Part shown: positions 33,552-41,111 of the stretch, in pieces
Layout: every line of letters starts with the position of its first letter
Position numbering within the stretch: position 1 is the stretch's first letter
NCBI GenBank assembly: GCA_037138855.1
Contig: JBAXHO010000007.1
Location: 1-41,111 of the forward strand
DNA length: 41,111 nt
Direction of reading: 5' to 3'
Source of the DNA: JBAXHO01 sp037138855
GTDB lineage: Bacteria > Patescibacteriota > Dojkabacteria > B142 > OLB20
The notes under the pieces: model-generated
The model's database searches: none
What the model saw: only the letters and a program-made list of their open reading frames with translations
What the model was told of the DNA's origin: nothing
Translations under genes and position numbers: made by a program

Positions 33552-34925
33552 CTAGATTACAGCTGCTTTTACCTCTCCTATCGCAATTCTTTTCTGTGCC
33601 ATAGTATCTCTGTCTCGTAGCGTTACTGTCTTATCTTCCAGACTTTGGAAATCTACTGTGATACAAACTGGTGTACCAATTTCATCCTGACGACGGTACA
33701 TTTTACCGATATTGCCGGAATTTTCCAGTTCCACACGCAGTCCAGCTTTTTGTAAATCCTGATAGATTTCTGTTGCCAGTGCCAGTAGTTTTTCATCTTT
33801 TTGCAGAGAAATAACTGCAGCCTGAATCGGAACAATTTCTTTAGCCAATTTCATCACTGTACGGGTCGTACCGTTAACTTGTTCTTCAGTATAACCATTG
33901 ACCATTAATACTGTAGCTAATCGTGAAAGACCAAATGTCGGCTCAATTACATGAGGAATGATGCGCTTACCGTCAGGAAAAATATATTCCATACTTTTTC
34001 CGGATTTTTCCTGATGATTTTTCAGATCAAAATCAGAACGATAAGCTACTGCAAACATTTCTTTAAATCCCCAGGGAAATTTATATTCCAGATCCTCAGT
34101 GCGGGACGAATAATGGCTTAATTCAAATTTTTCATGAGCTCTCCAGCGCAACACTTCATCAGATAAACCTACCAAATGAGCATATTCATGCACTTGTTTT
34201 TTCCAGTATTCAAATAGTTCATTCCAGTCAGTGACGCTTGGATCAAAAAAATATTCAAATTCCATCAAATCAAATTCCAAAGTACGAAAGGAAAATTGTC
34301 CCGGTGTAATTTCATTGCGATAAGCTTTACCAGCTTGTCCAATTCCAAAAGGAAGTTTAGGGTGAAAGCTATCAATAATATTTTTAAAATTAATAAACAA
34401 ACCTTGAGCAATTTCTCCACGTAAATAGGCTTTATTTTTATCACCGGAAATTATTCCAATTTGAGTTTCAAATAAGGTACTGAATTGTCTGGCAGTCGTC
34501 AGTTCATTACCATCAGGGCTTTTTAACTTTTCTGCTCTGGTTATTTCATCGAGCTTTTCTGCTCCAAGACCATCTACTTTTTTCTCTTCACCTTTTTTGG
34601 CAAAATATTCTTCGATCAAATGATCAGCTCGGTATCTGCGGTGATTGACCACATCTTCTACCATGACATCAGCAAAATTATCTACATGTCCGCTGGCTTC
34701 CCAGACTTTCGGATTGATGATCACACTCGAATCAATTGGATAGAGATCGGCTCGCTGCATAAATTTCTTCCACCATAACTGGCGTAAATTTTCCTTAAGG
34801 ATCACTCCATATGGCCCGAAGTCATAAGTATTGGCCAGTCCACCATAAATTTCACTAGAAGGATAAACAAATCCCCGGCGCTTCGCCCAGGCAGTGACTT
34901 TGTCGAGATGAGTGTTGGTTGGCAT
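33552..34925 (-). CDS. glyQS: Glycyl-tRNA synthetase, single-chain class II type
   Basis: Charges tRNA-Gly with glycine. At 457 residues it is the homodimeric (alpha2) form found in archaea, eukaryotes and many bacteria, not the alpha2beta2 GlyQ/GlyS form. Motifs: 'RRGFVYPSSEIYGGLANTYDFGPYG' near 16-40 (typical of this form), 'GQAGKAYRNEITPGQFSFRTLEFDLMEFEYF' (motif 2, about 198-228) and 'HVIEPTFGLSRLATVLM' (motif 3, about 325-341). The anticodon-binding domain follows. It starts at ATG 34925. A possible small RNA with a strong terminator and a heptamer inverted repeat lie just upstream. Confidence 0.96.
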   Translation of the reverse strand: MPTNTHLDKVTAWAKRRGFVYPSSEIYGGLANTYDFGPYGVILKENLRQLWWKKFMQRADLYPIDSSVIINPKVWEASGHVDNFADVMVEDVVNHRRYRADHLIEEYFAKKGEEKKVDGLGAEKLDEITRAEKLKSPDGNELTTARQFSTLFETQIGIISGDKNKAYLRGEIAQGLFINFKNIIDSFHPKLPFGIGQAGKAYRNEITPGQFSFRTLEFDLMEFEYFFDPSVTDWNELFEYWKKQVHEYAHLVGLSDEVLRWRAHEKFELSHYSSRTEDLEYKFPWGFKEMFAVAYRSDFDLKNHQEKSGKSMEYIFPDGKRIIPHVIEPTFGLSRLATVLMVNGYTEEQVNGTTRTVMKLAKEIVPIQAAVISLQKDEKLLALATEIYQDLQKAGLRVELENSGNIGKMYRRQDEIGTPVCITVDFQSLEDKTVTLRDRDTMAQKRIAIGEVKAAVI

Positions 34926-34964
34926 GGTTGGTAAAAAATAATAAATATGAGATATTAGTTAATA

Positions 34965-35043
34965 GTTAAAAGATAAAAGTTAAAAGGGAAAAACTCAGAT
35001 TAATATTAGTTTTTCTTCTAACTTATAACTATTATCTTTTAAC
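34965..35043. repeat. Heptamer-rich inverted repeat C upstream of the glycyl-tRNA synthetase gene
   Basis: GTTAAAAGATAA (34965-34976) is the exact reverse complement of 35032-35043. The left side is in 7-base units (TTAATAG, TTAAAAG, ATAAAAG, TTAAAAG). It sits in the leader of the synthetase gene. Confidence 0.6.
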
Positions 35044-35059
35044 TTCTAATTTCAAATTG

Positions 35060-35225
35060 CAAAAAAAAATCCCTGTTGCAATACCATAAACGATACTGCT
35101 ACAGAGACCTATGATTGGCGTTTCCACACTGTTTTTCGTAACTATCACTAATTACGAACACCTTGGTTACTTTATTTAATTTTTGCCAGTAAATTTTCAG
35201 GTTTACACTTTTCCTGAATCACTTA
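35060..35225 (-). ncRNA. Possible structured small RNA or leader with strong terminator
   Basis: On the minus strand an extended -10 box (TGC-TATAAT, 35232-35240) would start a transcript near 35225. It contains hairpins TTCAGG/CCTGAA (35196-35218) and TTCGTAA/TTACGAA (35135-35158), then a 15-bp terminator stem and nine Ts (35061-35107). No ORF fits. It could be an independent RNA of about 165 nt, the leader of glyQS, or just the end of the dehydrogenase transcript. I see no T-box consensus. Confidence 0.4.
35061..35107 (-). terminator. Strong intrinsic terminator between the dehydrogenase and glycyl-tRNA synthetase genes
   Basis: Two minus-strand helices TCTCTGT/ACAGGGA and GCAGTATC/GGTATTGC, separated only by an A-A mismatch, form a 15-bp stem with loop GTTTAT. 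Nine Ts follow. It is the most regular terminator in the window and may be conditional for glyQS. Confidence 0.85.
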
Positions 35226-35249
35226 AAATGAATTATAGCATATTTCTAT

Positions 35250-35933
35250 TCAGGCAACATTAATTTTCGGAAAGATACAAATTTCTGGAATATATACCTT
35301 CGTAAGTGATTTGATTAAATAATTGATAGCTAATGCTACTTCAAGAGGCTTTAAATATTCTGGTCGTAATGAGTTACGAATATTTGTTTCTACGCCACCG
35401 AGGATGACATTGGTTATTTTAAAATTATCTTTAGTTAATTCTTTTTGCATCATTTGACCTAAACCATATTCAGCAAATTTTGAAATCGTGTACAGACCAT
35501 ACGTTTCCTTTAAATAATTTGTAACCACATTACTTACAATATTAATTATAATCGGGTTGTCGCTTAATTTTAATCTGGGATGAAAAGCTTGTAATAATTT
35601 TAATGGTGCCACTACATGAACCTGAATCATTGTCAATAAATCATTTTCCGAAAAATTGAGTAGCGGATTATTGCCAATTTGAATACCAGCATTGTTTATC
35701 AACAGGTCAATTTTTTCACTTTTCGAATTAACAAAAGCGCAAAATTCCTCTAAAGATTTTTTATCTGTTAAATCACCCTGAAAGCTAATGAGATTGTGAT
35801 CTGAAATATCTTTTAGCTTCGCAACATTACGACCAATTGTGAATACTTGATATTCATCTTTTAATAAATCAGTTACCATTGCCTTGCCAATACCATCTGT
35901 TCCTCCTGTAATTACTGCAATTTTCATTTTCAC
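35250..35933 (-). CDS. Short-chain dehydrogenase/reductase (227 aa)
   Basis: A classical SDR: 'VITGGTDGIGKAM' (nucleotide-binding TGxxxGIG, about 7-19), 'DLTDKKS' near 54, 'LLINNAGIQIG' (NNAG, near 80), 'INIVSNVV' (catalytic Ser near 131) and 'YTISKFAEYGLG' (YxxxK, near 144). It probably oxidises or reduces a hydroxyl or keto group with NAD(P). 'TIGRN' after strand 2 gives an Arg that favours NADP. The substrate is unknown. It is a single-gene unit, divergent from murT 95 bases away. Confidence 0.9.
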   Translation of the reverse strand: MKMKIAVITGGTDGIGKAMVTDLLKDEYQVFTIGRNVAKLKDISDHNLISFQGDLTDKKSLEEFCAFVNSKSEKIDLLINNAGIQIGNNPLLNFSENDLLTMIQVHVVAPLKLLQAFHPRLKLSDNPIIINIVSNVVTNYLKETYGLYTISKFAEYGLGQMMQKELTKDNFKITNVILGGVETNIRNSLRPEYLKPLEVALAINYLIKSLTKVYIPEICIFPKINVA

Positions 35934-36028
35934 AATTTTTAATAAATATTTTTAATTATACCAAAGCTACAAATTTAGTTTAACTATTTTCCGGATTATA
36001 AATCTACTGATATCTGCTAAAATGTCCT

Positions 36029-37327
36029 ATGCGTTTAAAATATTTACCAGCTTTCTGGTTTACAAAAATTACTATACTGTTGTTAAAATTACTGGGACGT
36101 TCTCAGGGCACTGCATTACCAGGACTATTAATGGAACAATTGGCACCTGATTCATTGAATGATTTTACCGATCAATTGAAATATACTATTTTAATCACAG
36201 GAACCAATGGCAAAACTACTACTCAAAGTATTTTAAGCAATATTTTTAAAGCTTCGAAATTGAATTACATCGCTAATAAAAGTGGTTCTAATATGATTCG
36301 GGGAATTCTTTCAACATTTATTAATCAATCAAATTGGCTTGGTAAGATTAAACCTAAATACGGAATTTTTGAAATCGAAGAAGCTACCTTACCAAAAATC
36401 GTCACTGCCATGAACCCCAAACAAATTATCGTAACCAATTTATTCCGAGATCAACTGGATGCTTATGGTGAAATTGATCGTACTGAAAAATTTATTCGCG
36501 AGGCTTTGGAAAAAGCGCCACAGGCTGTGGCGATTCTCAATGCAGACGATCCCAGAGTGGCACTACTTACCAGAGGTTTTTCCAATCAGACTTTGTATTT
36601 TTCTCTCAATGCTCCAGAAAAAAAATTCTTTAAATACGAAGGACTTAGTTTGGAAAAACTGGAAATTGTTCCTTCTGAAGCCACTGAACTGAAAATTAAT
36701 CCCAATTTATCGACATCCTTCAAATTTTTAGCTGAGAATTATACTTTAAAACTTCCGGGAATTCATAATGTTTACAACGTCCTAGCTGCAGTTCTAGCTG
36801 CCAGGTTGTTGAAGATTAAAACAGCTGAGATTCATGAGGCAGTTCTAGAAACACTTCCTGCCTTTGGTCGAGGTGAGATTTTAAAACTTAATAATACTGC
36901 ATTACAGATTCTTTTAATTAAAAATCCGGCAGGACTTAATTTAACTCTGGAATTACTGACACACACAAAAAATTCTAATCTGATTATGATTCTTAATGAT
37001 AATATCGCAGATGGCCGAGATGTTTCCTGGATCTGGGATGCTGAGCTGGAAATTCTCAATAAAATTCAACCAGCAGAAATCATCGTATCTGGAAAACGTG
37101 CCTGGGATATGTTGCTACGTATTAAATATGTTTTCTCGGAATTTACTAAAAAATCAGAGAATCTCTGGCAAGTGGGTGATACCAATATTAAAATTATTCC
37201 GGAACAATCTGATTTAATTTTATTTTTGAATTCAGAAAATCAAGCTAAACATTACTTTGTTTTACCCACCTATACTGCCATGCTGGAATTTCGCAAATTG
37301 ATTACCGGCAAAGCAATTGTAGCTTAA
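36029..37327 (+). CDS. murT: Lipid II isoglutaminyl synthase, Mur-ligase subunit MurT
   Basis: MurT with GatD amidates D-glutamate in the lipid II stem peptide to D-isoglutamine. It shows the N-terminal 'LPGLLMEQLAPD' region, the ATP site 'ITGTNGKTTTQSIL' (G58-K62), 'FEIEEATLPKIV' near 112, 'TNLFRDQLDAYGEIDRT' near 135, 'ILNADDPRVALL' near 169, 'LPGIHNVYNVLAA' near 245 and the C-terminal DUF1727-type domain ('ILNDNIADGRDVSWIWDAE'). The four-cysteine zinc ribbon that MurT normally inserts in the central domain, before 'LPGIHNVYN', is absent: that stretch (about 195-245) has no cysteine. gatD follows within 50 bases. Confidence 0.94.
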   Translation: MRLKYLPAFWFTKITILLLKLLGRSQGTALPGLLMEQLAPDSLNDFTDQLKYTILITGTNGKTTTQSILSNIFKASKLNYIANKSGSNMIRGILSTFINQSNWLGKIKPKYGIFEIEEATLPKIVTAMNPKQIIVTNLFRDQLDAYGEIDRTEKFIREALEKAPQAVAILNADDPRVALLTRGFSNQTLYFSLNAPEKKFFKYEGLSLEKLEIVPSEATELKINPNLSTSFKFLAENYTLKLPGIHNVYNVLAAVLAARLLKIKTAEIHEAVLETLPAFGRGEILKLNNTALQILLIKNPAGLNLTLELLTHTKNSNLIMILNDNIADGRDVSWIWDAELEILNKIQPAEIIVSGKRAWDMLLRIKYVFSEFTKKSENLWQVGDTNIKIIPEQSDLILFLNSENQAKHYFVLPTYTAMLEFRKLITGKAIVA

Positions 37328-37338
37328 AACGATTGTAT

Positions 37339-37358
37339 TGGCGTATTGCAATACGCCA
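37339..37358. repeat. Perfect 20-bp palindrome between murT and gatD
   Basis: TGGCGTATTG is followed directly by its reverse complement. It has higher G+C than its surroundings and no loop, so it is more like a protein-binding or REP-type element than a terminator (no T run follows). Confidence 0.8.
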
Positions 37359-37376
37359 CTGCATTTAAATGAAATT

Positions 37377-38183
37377 ATGTCTAATAACTTACAACTCAAC
37401 CTCGTCCACCTCTACCCTGAGGAAATGAATATTTATGGTGATATGGGTAATATCATTGCACTGAAACAACGGGCACTTTGGAGAAACATTGAGGTAAATT
37501 ACCAGGTGGTTGATAAAAAAACTAGCCAGGTAGATTTGGAGAAAATCAACGGCGATCTTTATTTTATGGGTGGTGGTCAAGATAATGACATGTTTCTGGT
37601 TTTTGCTGATTTGATCAACTACAAGAAAAAATTTATTGAAACTGAGATTAGCAAGAATAAATTATTTCTCTTGATTTGTGGAGCTTTTCAATTATTTGGC
37701 AAATTTTTTCTTGATGCTGAAGGCAGAAGTATCGCCGGACTTGAAATTTTACCTTTAGAAACCAAAGCACCTGGAAACAAACTCACTGATCGCTGTCTTG
37801 GTAATCTTGCTTCGAATTTGAGTCCGGAAGTTCTTCAGGAAATTTCTGCCAGCTATCCTGGACAAGTTCAAGAAACACTCGTTGGTTTTGAAAACCATTC
37901 CGGTCAAACATTTTTTACTGATAATTCAATTTTACCACTTGGCAAAGTGCTTGTTGGCAAAGGAAATAACAATGAGCAATTAATTGAAGGTGCTAAATTT
38001 AAAAATGTTTTTGCCAGCTATTCACACGGATCACTCTTACCCAAAAATCCTCACCTGGCCGACTATTTAATTTCTTTAGCCCTAAAGAATAAATATCCCG
38101 AATTTAGCAAACTTGAAAAATTAGATGATGAAATAGAATGGACGGCCCACGAGAAGTTCTTGAAGCGGATAAGTAGCAAGTAG
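37377..38183 (+). CDS. gatD: Lipid II isoglutaminyl synthase, glutamine amidotransferase subunit GatD
   Basis: GatD hydrolyses glutamine and passes ammonia to MurT. The N-terminal 'LNLVHLYPEEMNIYGDMGNI' is typical. The class I amidotransferase nucleophile is C101 in 'FLLICGAFQLFG', and the catalytic histidine is H217 in 'FASYSHGSLLPKNPHLADYL'. A longer frame opens at a TTG at 37338, but the ATG at 37377 matches the family N-terminus and leaves the palindrome outside the gene. About 268 residues, slightly longer than usual. Its last codons merge into a heptamer tandem repeat. Confidence 0.94.
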   Translation: MSNNLQLNLVHLYPEEMNIYGDMGNIIALKQRALWRNIEVNYQVVDKKTSQVDLEKINGDLYFMGGGQDNDMFLVFADLINYKKKFIETEISKNKLFLLICGAFQLFGKFFLDAEGRSIAGLEILPLETKAPGNKLTDRCLGNLASNLSPEVLQEISASYPGQVQETLVGFENHSGQTFFTDNSILPLGKVLVGKGNNNEQLIEGAKFKNVFASYSHGSLLPKNPHLADYLISLALKNKYPEFSKLEKLDDEIEWTAHEKFLKRISSK

Positions 38184-38198
38184 CAAGTAGCAAGTAAA
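38171..38198 (+). repeat. Tandem heptamer repeat at the gatD stop codon
   Basis: AAGTAGC is repeated three times plus a partial copy, starting inside the last codons of gatD; each unit holds a TAG, one of which is the gatD stop. Confidence 0.8.
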
Positions 38199-38464
38199 AT
38201 TATGAATAAACTTTTAAAATATTAACAAGATTAAAAGGTTAACAAAATTAAAATAGATAGTTGTAAAGATAATTTGAGGTTAGTAATTTTTTGTATGATT
38301 TCAGATTGCAGTTTTCTACTTTATACTTTTTATTTAATGCTTCTCTACCAGATACTAGATATTATTTTCTCTTCTTTTCTATTAACTTCTAACTAATAAC
38401 TTTTACCTGATTTCTGATTCCAGACATCAGATCACTATCTAAAGTAAGAAAATATCAAAAGTAT
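38184..38464. other. Repeat-rich intergenic region after gatD
   Basis: About 280 bases between two convergent genes. It holds the rest of the tandem heptamers, AT-rich purine and pyrimidine tracts and, near 38400-38430, a 'GATTTCTGATTCCAGA' stretch like those at 27652 and 31262. I see no ORF and no clean terminator. Confidence 0.6.
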
Positions 38465-41032
38465 TCAAGTCAAATGTAATCGACGTTGCTTCAAAACAAA
38501 AGTTAACAAAAAATAGCCTGCAAATAATTTGAAAATAATCACAATCCAACCAAGATCAGAGCCAGTTTTAGTAAGTAGTGTTTGTACTGTCACAGCATAG
38601 GTGAGATAACTTTCACTAGTTGATTCATTTCCAGCTTTATCACTACTTTTGAAATAGATAAGATGTTTTCCTATTGATAAATCTGCCGGTAGAGTACAGT
38701 CGACATCTTCGATAACTGAATCAAAAGTGCCATCAAGAGCTGGGCAAGTTATCCATTCTTTACTTGTATTATCAATCTGAAAGTCAACGGAAGTAACATT
38801 GGTTAAATTGTCTTCCGAATTTATTAAAAAATTAATTGATTGATCTTTTGGAATAATATTATTTGCGGATTCAATAGAAAGTTGAGGAGGGGTAGTGTCT
38901 TTTACAAAAGAATATTCTCCATAATTTTCTTCAGTATTAATGTTCGTTTTACTATCACTAGAGCGGATATAAATGAAGTGATTTCCATCGGGAGCATTGG
39001 AAAGGATGCAATTAAAATTTTCACTAATACTATCCATATTTCCATCTGCTAGAGAACAACTTTGCCAGCTATTTGCAATTGAATCAAGCTGATATTCAAT
39101 TGCAGTAATGTTAGTGAAATCGTCGATAACCGTTCCGGTAATAATCGGAGAACTCTGGTTGGTAAGATTGTTAGGGATGGTATTGATTGTTATGGCTGGT
39201 GCTACTAGGTCAAAAATATACTTTTGAATAATATGTAAACTACTATCTACTACAAAAAGATTTCCAGCTTGATCAAATTCTAAATATATTGGACTGATAA
39301 ACTGTCCATTACCATATCCTGAGCTACCCCACTTAGAAATGAAATTACCGTTCGTATTAAACTTTTGAAGGTTACGTTTGGTATAGTCAGAAATCAAGAT
39401 ATTGCCGTTTGAATCTAGGACCATGCCCATCGATTCCAAAAACTGTCCATCGCTTGTGCCTTCAGTACCAAATTTTGAAATATAAGTTCCATCTACATCA
39501 AACTTTTGAACCCGTTTGCCATCAAGCACAAGCAGTTCATTATTACTATTAAAAGCCATTTGATATCCCAGATAACAACAATTGTAATTAAAAGAAAATT
39601 GACCATCCAGAGTCCCTTGTGTTCCCCATTTCTTAATAAAAATCCCAGTTGAGCTAAATTTTTGAATACGATAATTTCCGTAGGCGTCATTTATATAGAG
39701 ATTATTATCCTGGTCAAAGACAATACGCTGGGGAGAAGTAAATTGACCATTTGCAGTGCCATACGATCCCCATTTTCGAACAAAATTACCTTCCAGATCG
39801 AATTCCTGAATACGCCTATTATTATAATCTACTACATATAAATTATTAATTTTGTTAATTGCCACAGTGATTGGCATACTGAACTGACCATCAGCTGATC
39901 CCAGAGATCCCCATTTTTTGATAAAGTTGCCATTAGCGTCCAATTTTTGGATACGATGATTATTTGCATCTGCTATATACATATTTCCAATACTATCAAA
40001 AGCCATTCCTGAAGGTCGATTAAATTCTCCATCTTCACTACTGGCACTAGAACCATCAAATTTGGTAATGAAGGTACCATTACTTGAAAACTTTTGAATT
40101 CGACTATTATTATTATCTACAATATAGTAATTATTATCATTATCCACTGTGACTTCTAAGGGATAATAAAACTGACCGGTAGCTGAACCATAGCTACCAA
40201 ATTTTGAAAGAAAATTTCCTTCTTTATCAAATACTTGAATACGATTGTTAACCTGGTCTCCAACTACTAAATTTTCATTTTTGTCTAAAAAGATTCCAAT
40301 TGGATTACTTAATTGTCCGTCTGCTGATCCAGGAGATCCCCAATTTTTGATGAAAGTTCCATTTTTATCAAACTTGGAAATTCGACAGCCTGTTCTTTCT
40401 AGAACATAAAAATTTTTGTCTTTATCGATAGTGATGCCAGAGGGATAATTGAACTGACCATTATTTGATCCAAAACTTCCGAAAGTTGTAATAAATGTCC
40501 CATTTGCGTCAAAGACCTGTACCCGATGATTATTTCGATCCACTACCCATACATTTTCGCTACTATCAATCCAAAGGCCTGCCGGATAATCAAATTTTCC
40601 ATTTGTGTTGCCGGTTCCTCCCCATTTGAGTATGAAATTACCCTCAAGGTCAAATTTTTGAATGTAATTGGTACTATTATCAAAATCAGTAACATATACA
40701 AAACCTGATTTTGAGACTTTTACTCCTGTTAGATTTTTAAATTGACCATCTCCAACACCATTGGTTCCCCATCTCATTATCAAATTTCCACTTGGATCTA
40801 ATTTTAATATATCAAAGGTTGCTTTACTTACAATGTATATATTATTATTTGCATCAAGATCTATTCCATAAAGTTGAGAAAAATATTGTCCATCATTTTT
40901 ACCAAACGTCTGAGTATAGATAGGGGAATCTATTTCTGTCCATCCAAATGAGGTGATCTTCAATATGCTCAAAAAGCATAAAGCTAATATAGATATTATT
41001 GAAGCTTTATAAGACCTAGTTATATATTGCAT
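38465..41032 (-). CDS. Surface protein with about 12 NHL repeats, two Ig-like domains and a C-terminal membrane helix
   Basis: An export signal ('ASIISILALCFLSILKI') leads into about 12 NHL repeats of 45-50 residues, each of the form 'YPSGIxxDxxxNxYVxDxxNxRIQKF..G.F..KWGS.G..DGQF'. That is enough for two six-bladed propellers (about residues 40-620). Two Ig-like modules of about 90 residues follow, each with a C-x(n)-C pair, then a C-terminal helix ('GWIVIIFKLFAGYFLLTF') and a basic tail. NHL propellers bind proteins, sugars or RNA and are often surface exposed. A GTG 17 codons upstream (41083) would also open the frame, but the ATG at 41032 places the signal peptide normally. Ligand unknown. 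Confidence 0.88.
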   Translation of the reverse strand: MQYITRSYKASIISILALCFLSILKITSFGWTEIDSPIYTQTFGKNDGQYFSQLYGIDLDANNNIYIVSKATFDILKLDPSGNLIMRWGTNGVGDGQFKNLTGVKVSKSGFVYVTDFDNSTNYIQKFDLEGNFILKWGGTGNTNGKFDYPAGLWIDSSENVWVVDRNNHRVQVFDANGTFITTFGSFGSNNGQFNYPSGITIDKDKNFYVLERTGCRISKFDKNGTFIKNWGSPGSADGQLSNPIGIFLDKNENLVVGDQVNNRIQVFDKEGNFLSKFGSYGSATGQFYYPLEVTVDNDNNYYIVDNNNSRIQKFSSNGTFITKFDGSSASSEDGEFNRPSGMAFDSIGNMYIADANNHRIQKLDANGNFIKKWGSLGSADGQFSMPITVAINKINNLYVVDYNNRRIQEFDLEGNFVRKWGSYGTANGQFTSPQRIVFDQDNNLYINDAYGNYRIQKFSSTGIFIKKWGTQGTLDGQFSFNYNCCYLGYQMAFNSNNELLVLDGKRVQKFDVDGTYISKFGTEGTSDGQFLESMGMVLDSNGNILISDYTKRNLQKFNTNGNFISKWGSSGYGNGQFISPIYLEFDQAGNLFVVDSSLHIIQKYIFDLVAPAITINTIPNNLTNQSSPIITGTVIDDFTNITAIEYQLDSIANSWQSCSLADGNMDSISENFNCILSNAPDGNHFIYIRSSDSKTNINTEENYGEYSFVKDTTPPQLSIESANNIIPKDQSINFLINSEDNLTNVTSVDFQIDNTSKEWITCPALDGTFDSVIEDVDCTLPADLSIGKHLIYFKSSDKAGNESTSESYLTYAVTVQTLLTKTGSDLGWIVIIFKLFAGYFLLTFVLKQRRLHLT

Positions 41033-41111
41033 AATATAATACTTATACAAGACAAAACCACTGCTGTCCGCTAAAAGTTTCACTTTAATCCCGAAATAAA
41101 TCGAGCTGTAA

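Noticed and set aside
34926..35249. T-box riboswitch in front of the glycyl-tRNA synthetase gene
   Set aside because: The terminator fits, but no GGGTGG-ACCGCG-type T-box sequence or specifier loop was found on the minus strand.
19600..41111. CRISPR array among the repeated intergenic motifs
   Set aside because: The repeats are short, degenerate and A/T-rich with no regular spacers, and no cas genes are present.

Overview
The window is a 41.1 kb piece of an AT-rich bacterial genome. Its small core genes, many orphan membrane-anchored proteins, very large Ig-like surface proteins and apparent lack of Shine-Dalgarno sequences suggest a Patescibacteria (CPR)-type organism. This is an inference from style; no single marker settles the lineage. 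TGA is used as a genuine stop, for example in two ATGA start/stop overlaps at about 22444 and 25148, so the standard bacterial code applies.

Left part (1-14830, almost all minus strand): one probable operon read from a strong TTGACT-18-TATAAT promoter at 14797-14826. Its first reading frame encodes a giant secreted protein of about 3,100 residues with Ig/FN3 and FlgD-type folds, an apparently intact M23 peptidase domain, LGFP-like repeats and a C-terminal domain resembling polymorphic toxins. The frame is broken by one in-frame TGA at 13248-13250. Six small orphan genes follow closely. The first encodes a soluble protein (possible immunity protein); the other five encode membrane-anchored proteins.

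Middle part (14830-25340): a GIY-YIG nuclease remnant, tRNA-Val and tRNA-Phe, mraY, a small zinc-ribbon gene joined to uvrC, a Fic-fold protein without catalytic residues, tRNA-Thr with a partial duplication, a membrane-anchored polysaccharide deacetylase and a LysW-like acidic zinc ribbon. Divergent from the ribbon is a tight five-gene cluster: threonine-synthase-like PLP enzyme, membrane-anchored methyltransferase, ATP-grasp ligase, NlpC/P60-like protein and a 61-residue protein.

Centre-right (25340-31200): a minus-strand unit with a probable cobalamin riboswitch and terminator, an anchored DUF4430-like protein and a membrane protein resembling an ECF substrate-binding component, which together look like a vitamin B12 uptake module. 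Divergent from it is the heat-shock cluster hrcA-grpE-dnaK behind a CIRCE-like operator. Its GrpE carries 23 cysteines in an N-terminal extension. A Nudix gene follows the dnaK terminator.

Right part (31200-41111): three hydrolases (two alpha/beta, one SGNH), glycyl-tRNA synthetase preceded by a possible structured small RNA, a short-chain dehydrogenase, murT-gatD for lipid II amidation (MurT lacks its usual cysteine ribbon), and an 872-codon NHL-propeller surface protein. Intergenic gaps repeatedly carry degenerate heptamer repeats of the TTAAAAG/ATAAAAG type, several forming long inverted repeats.
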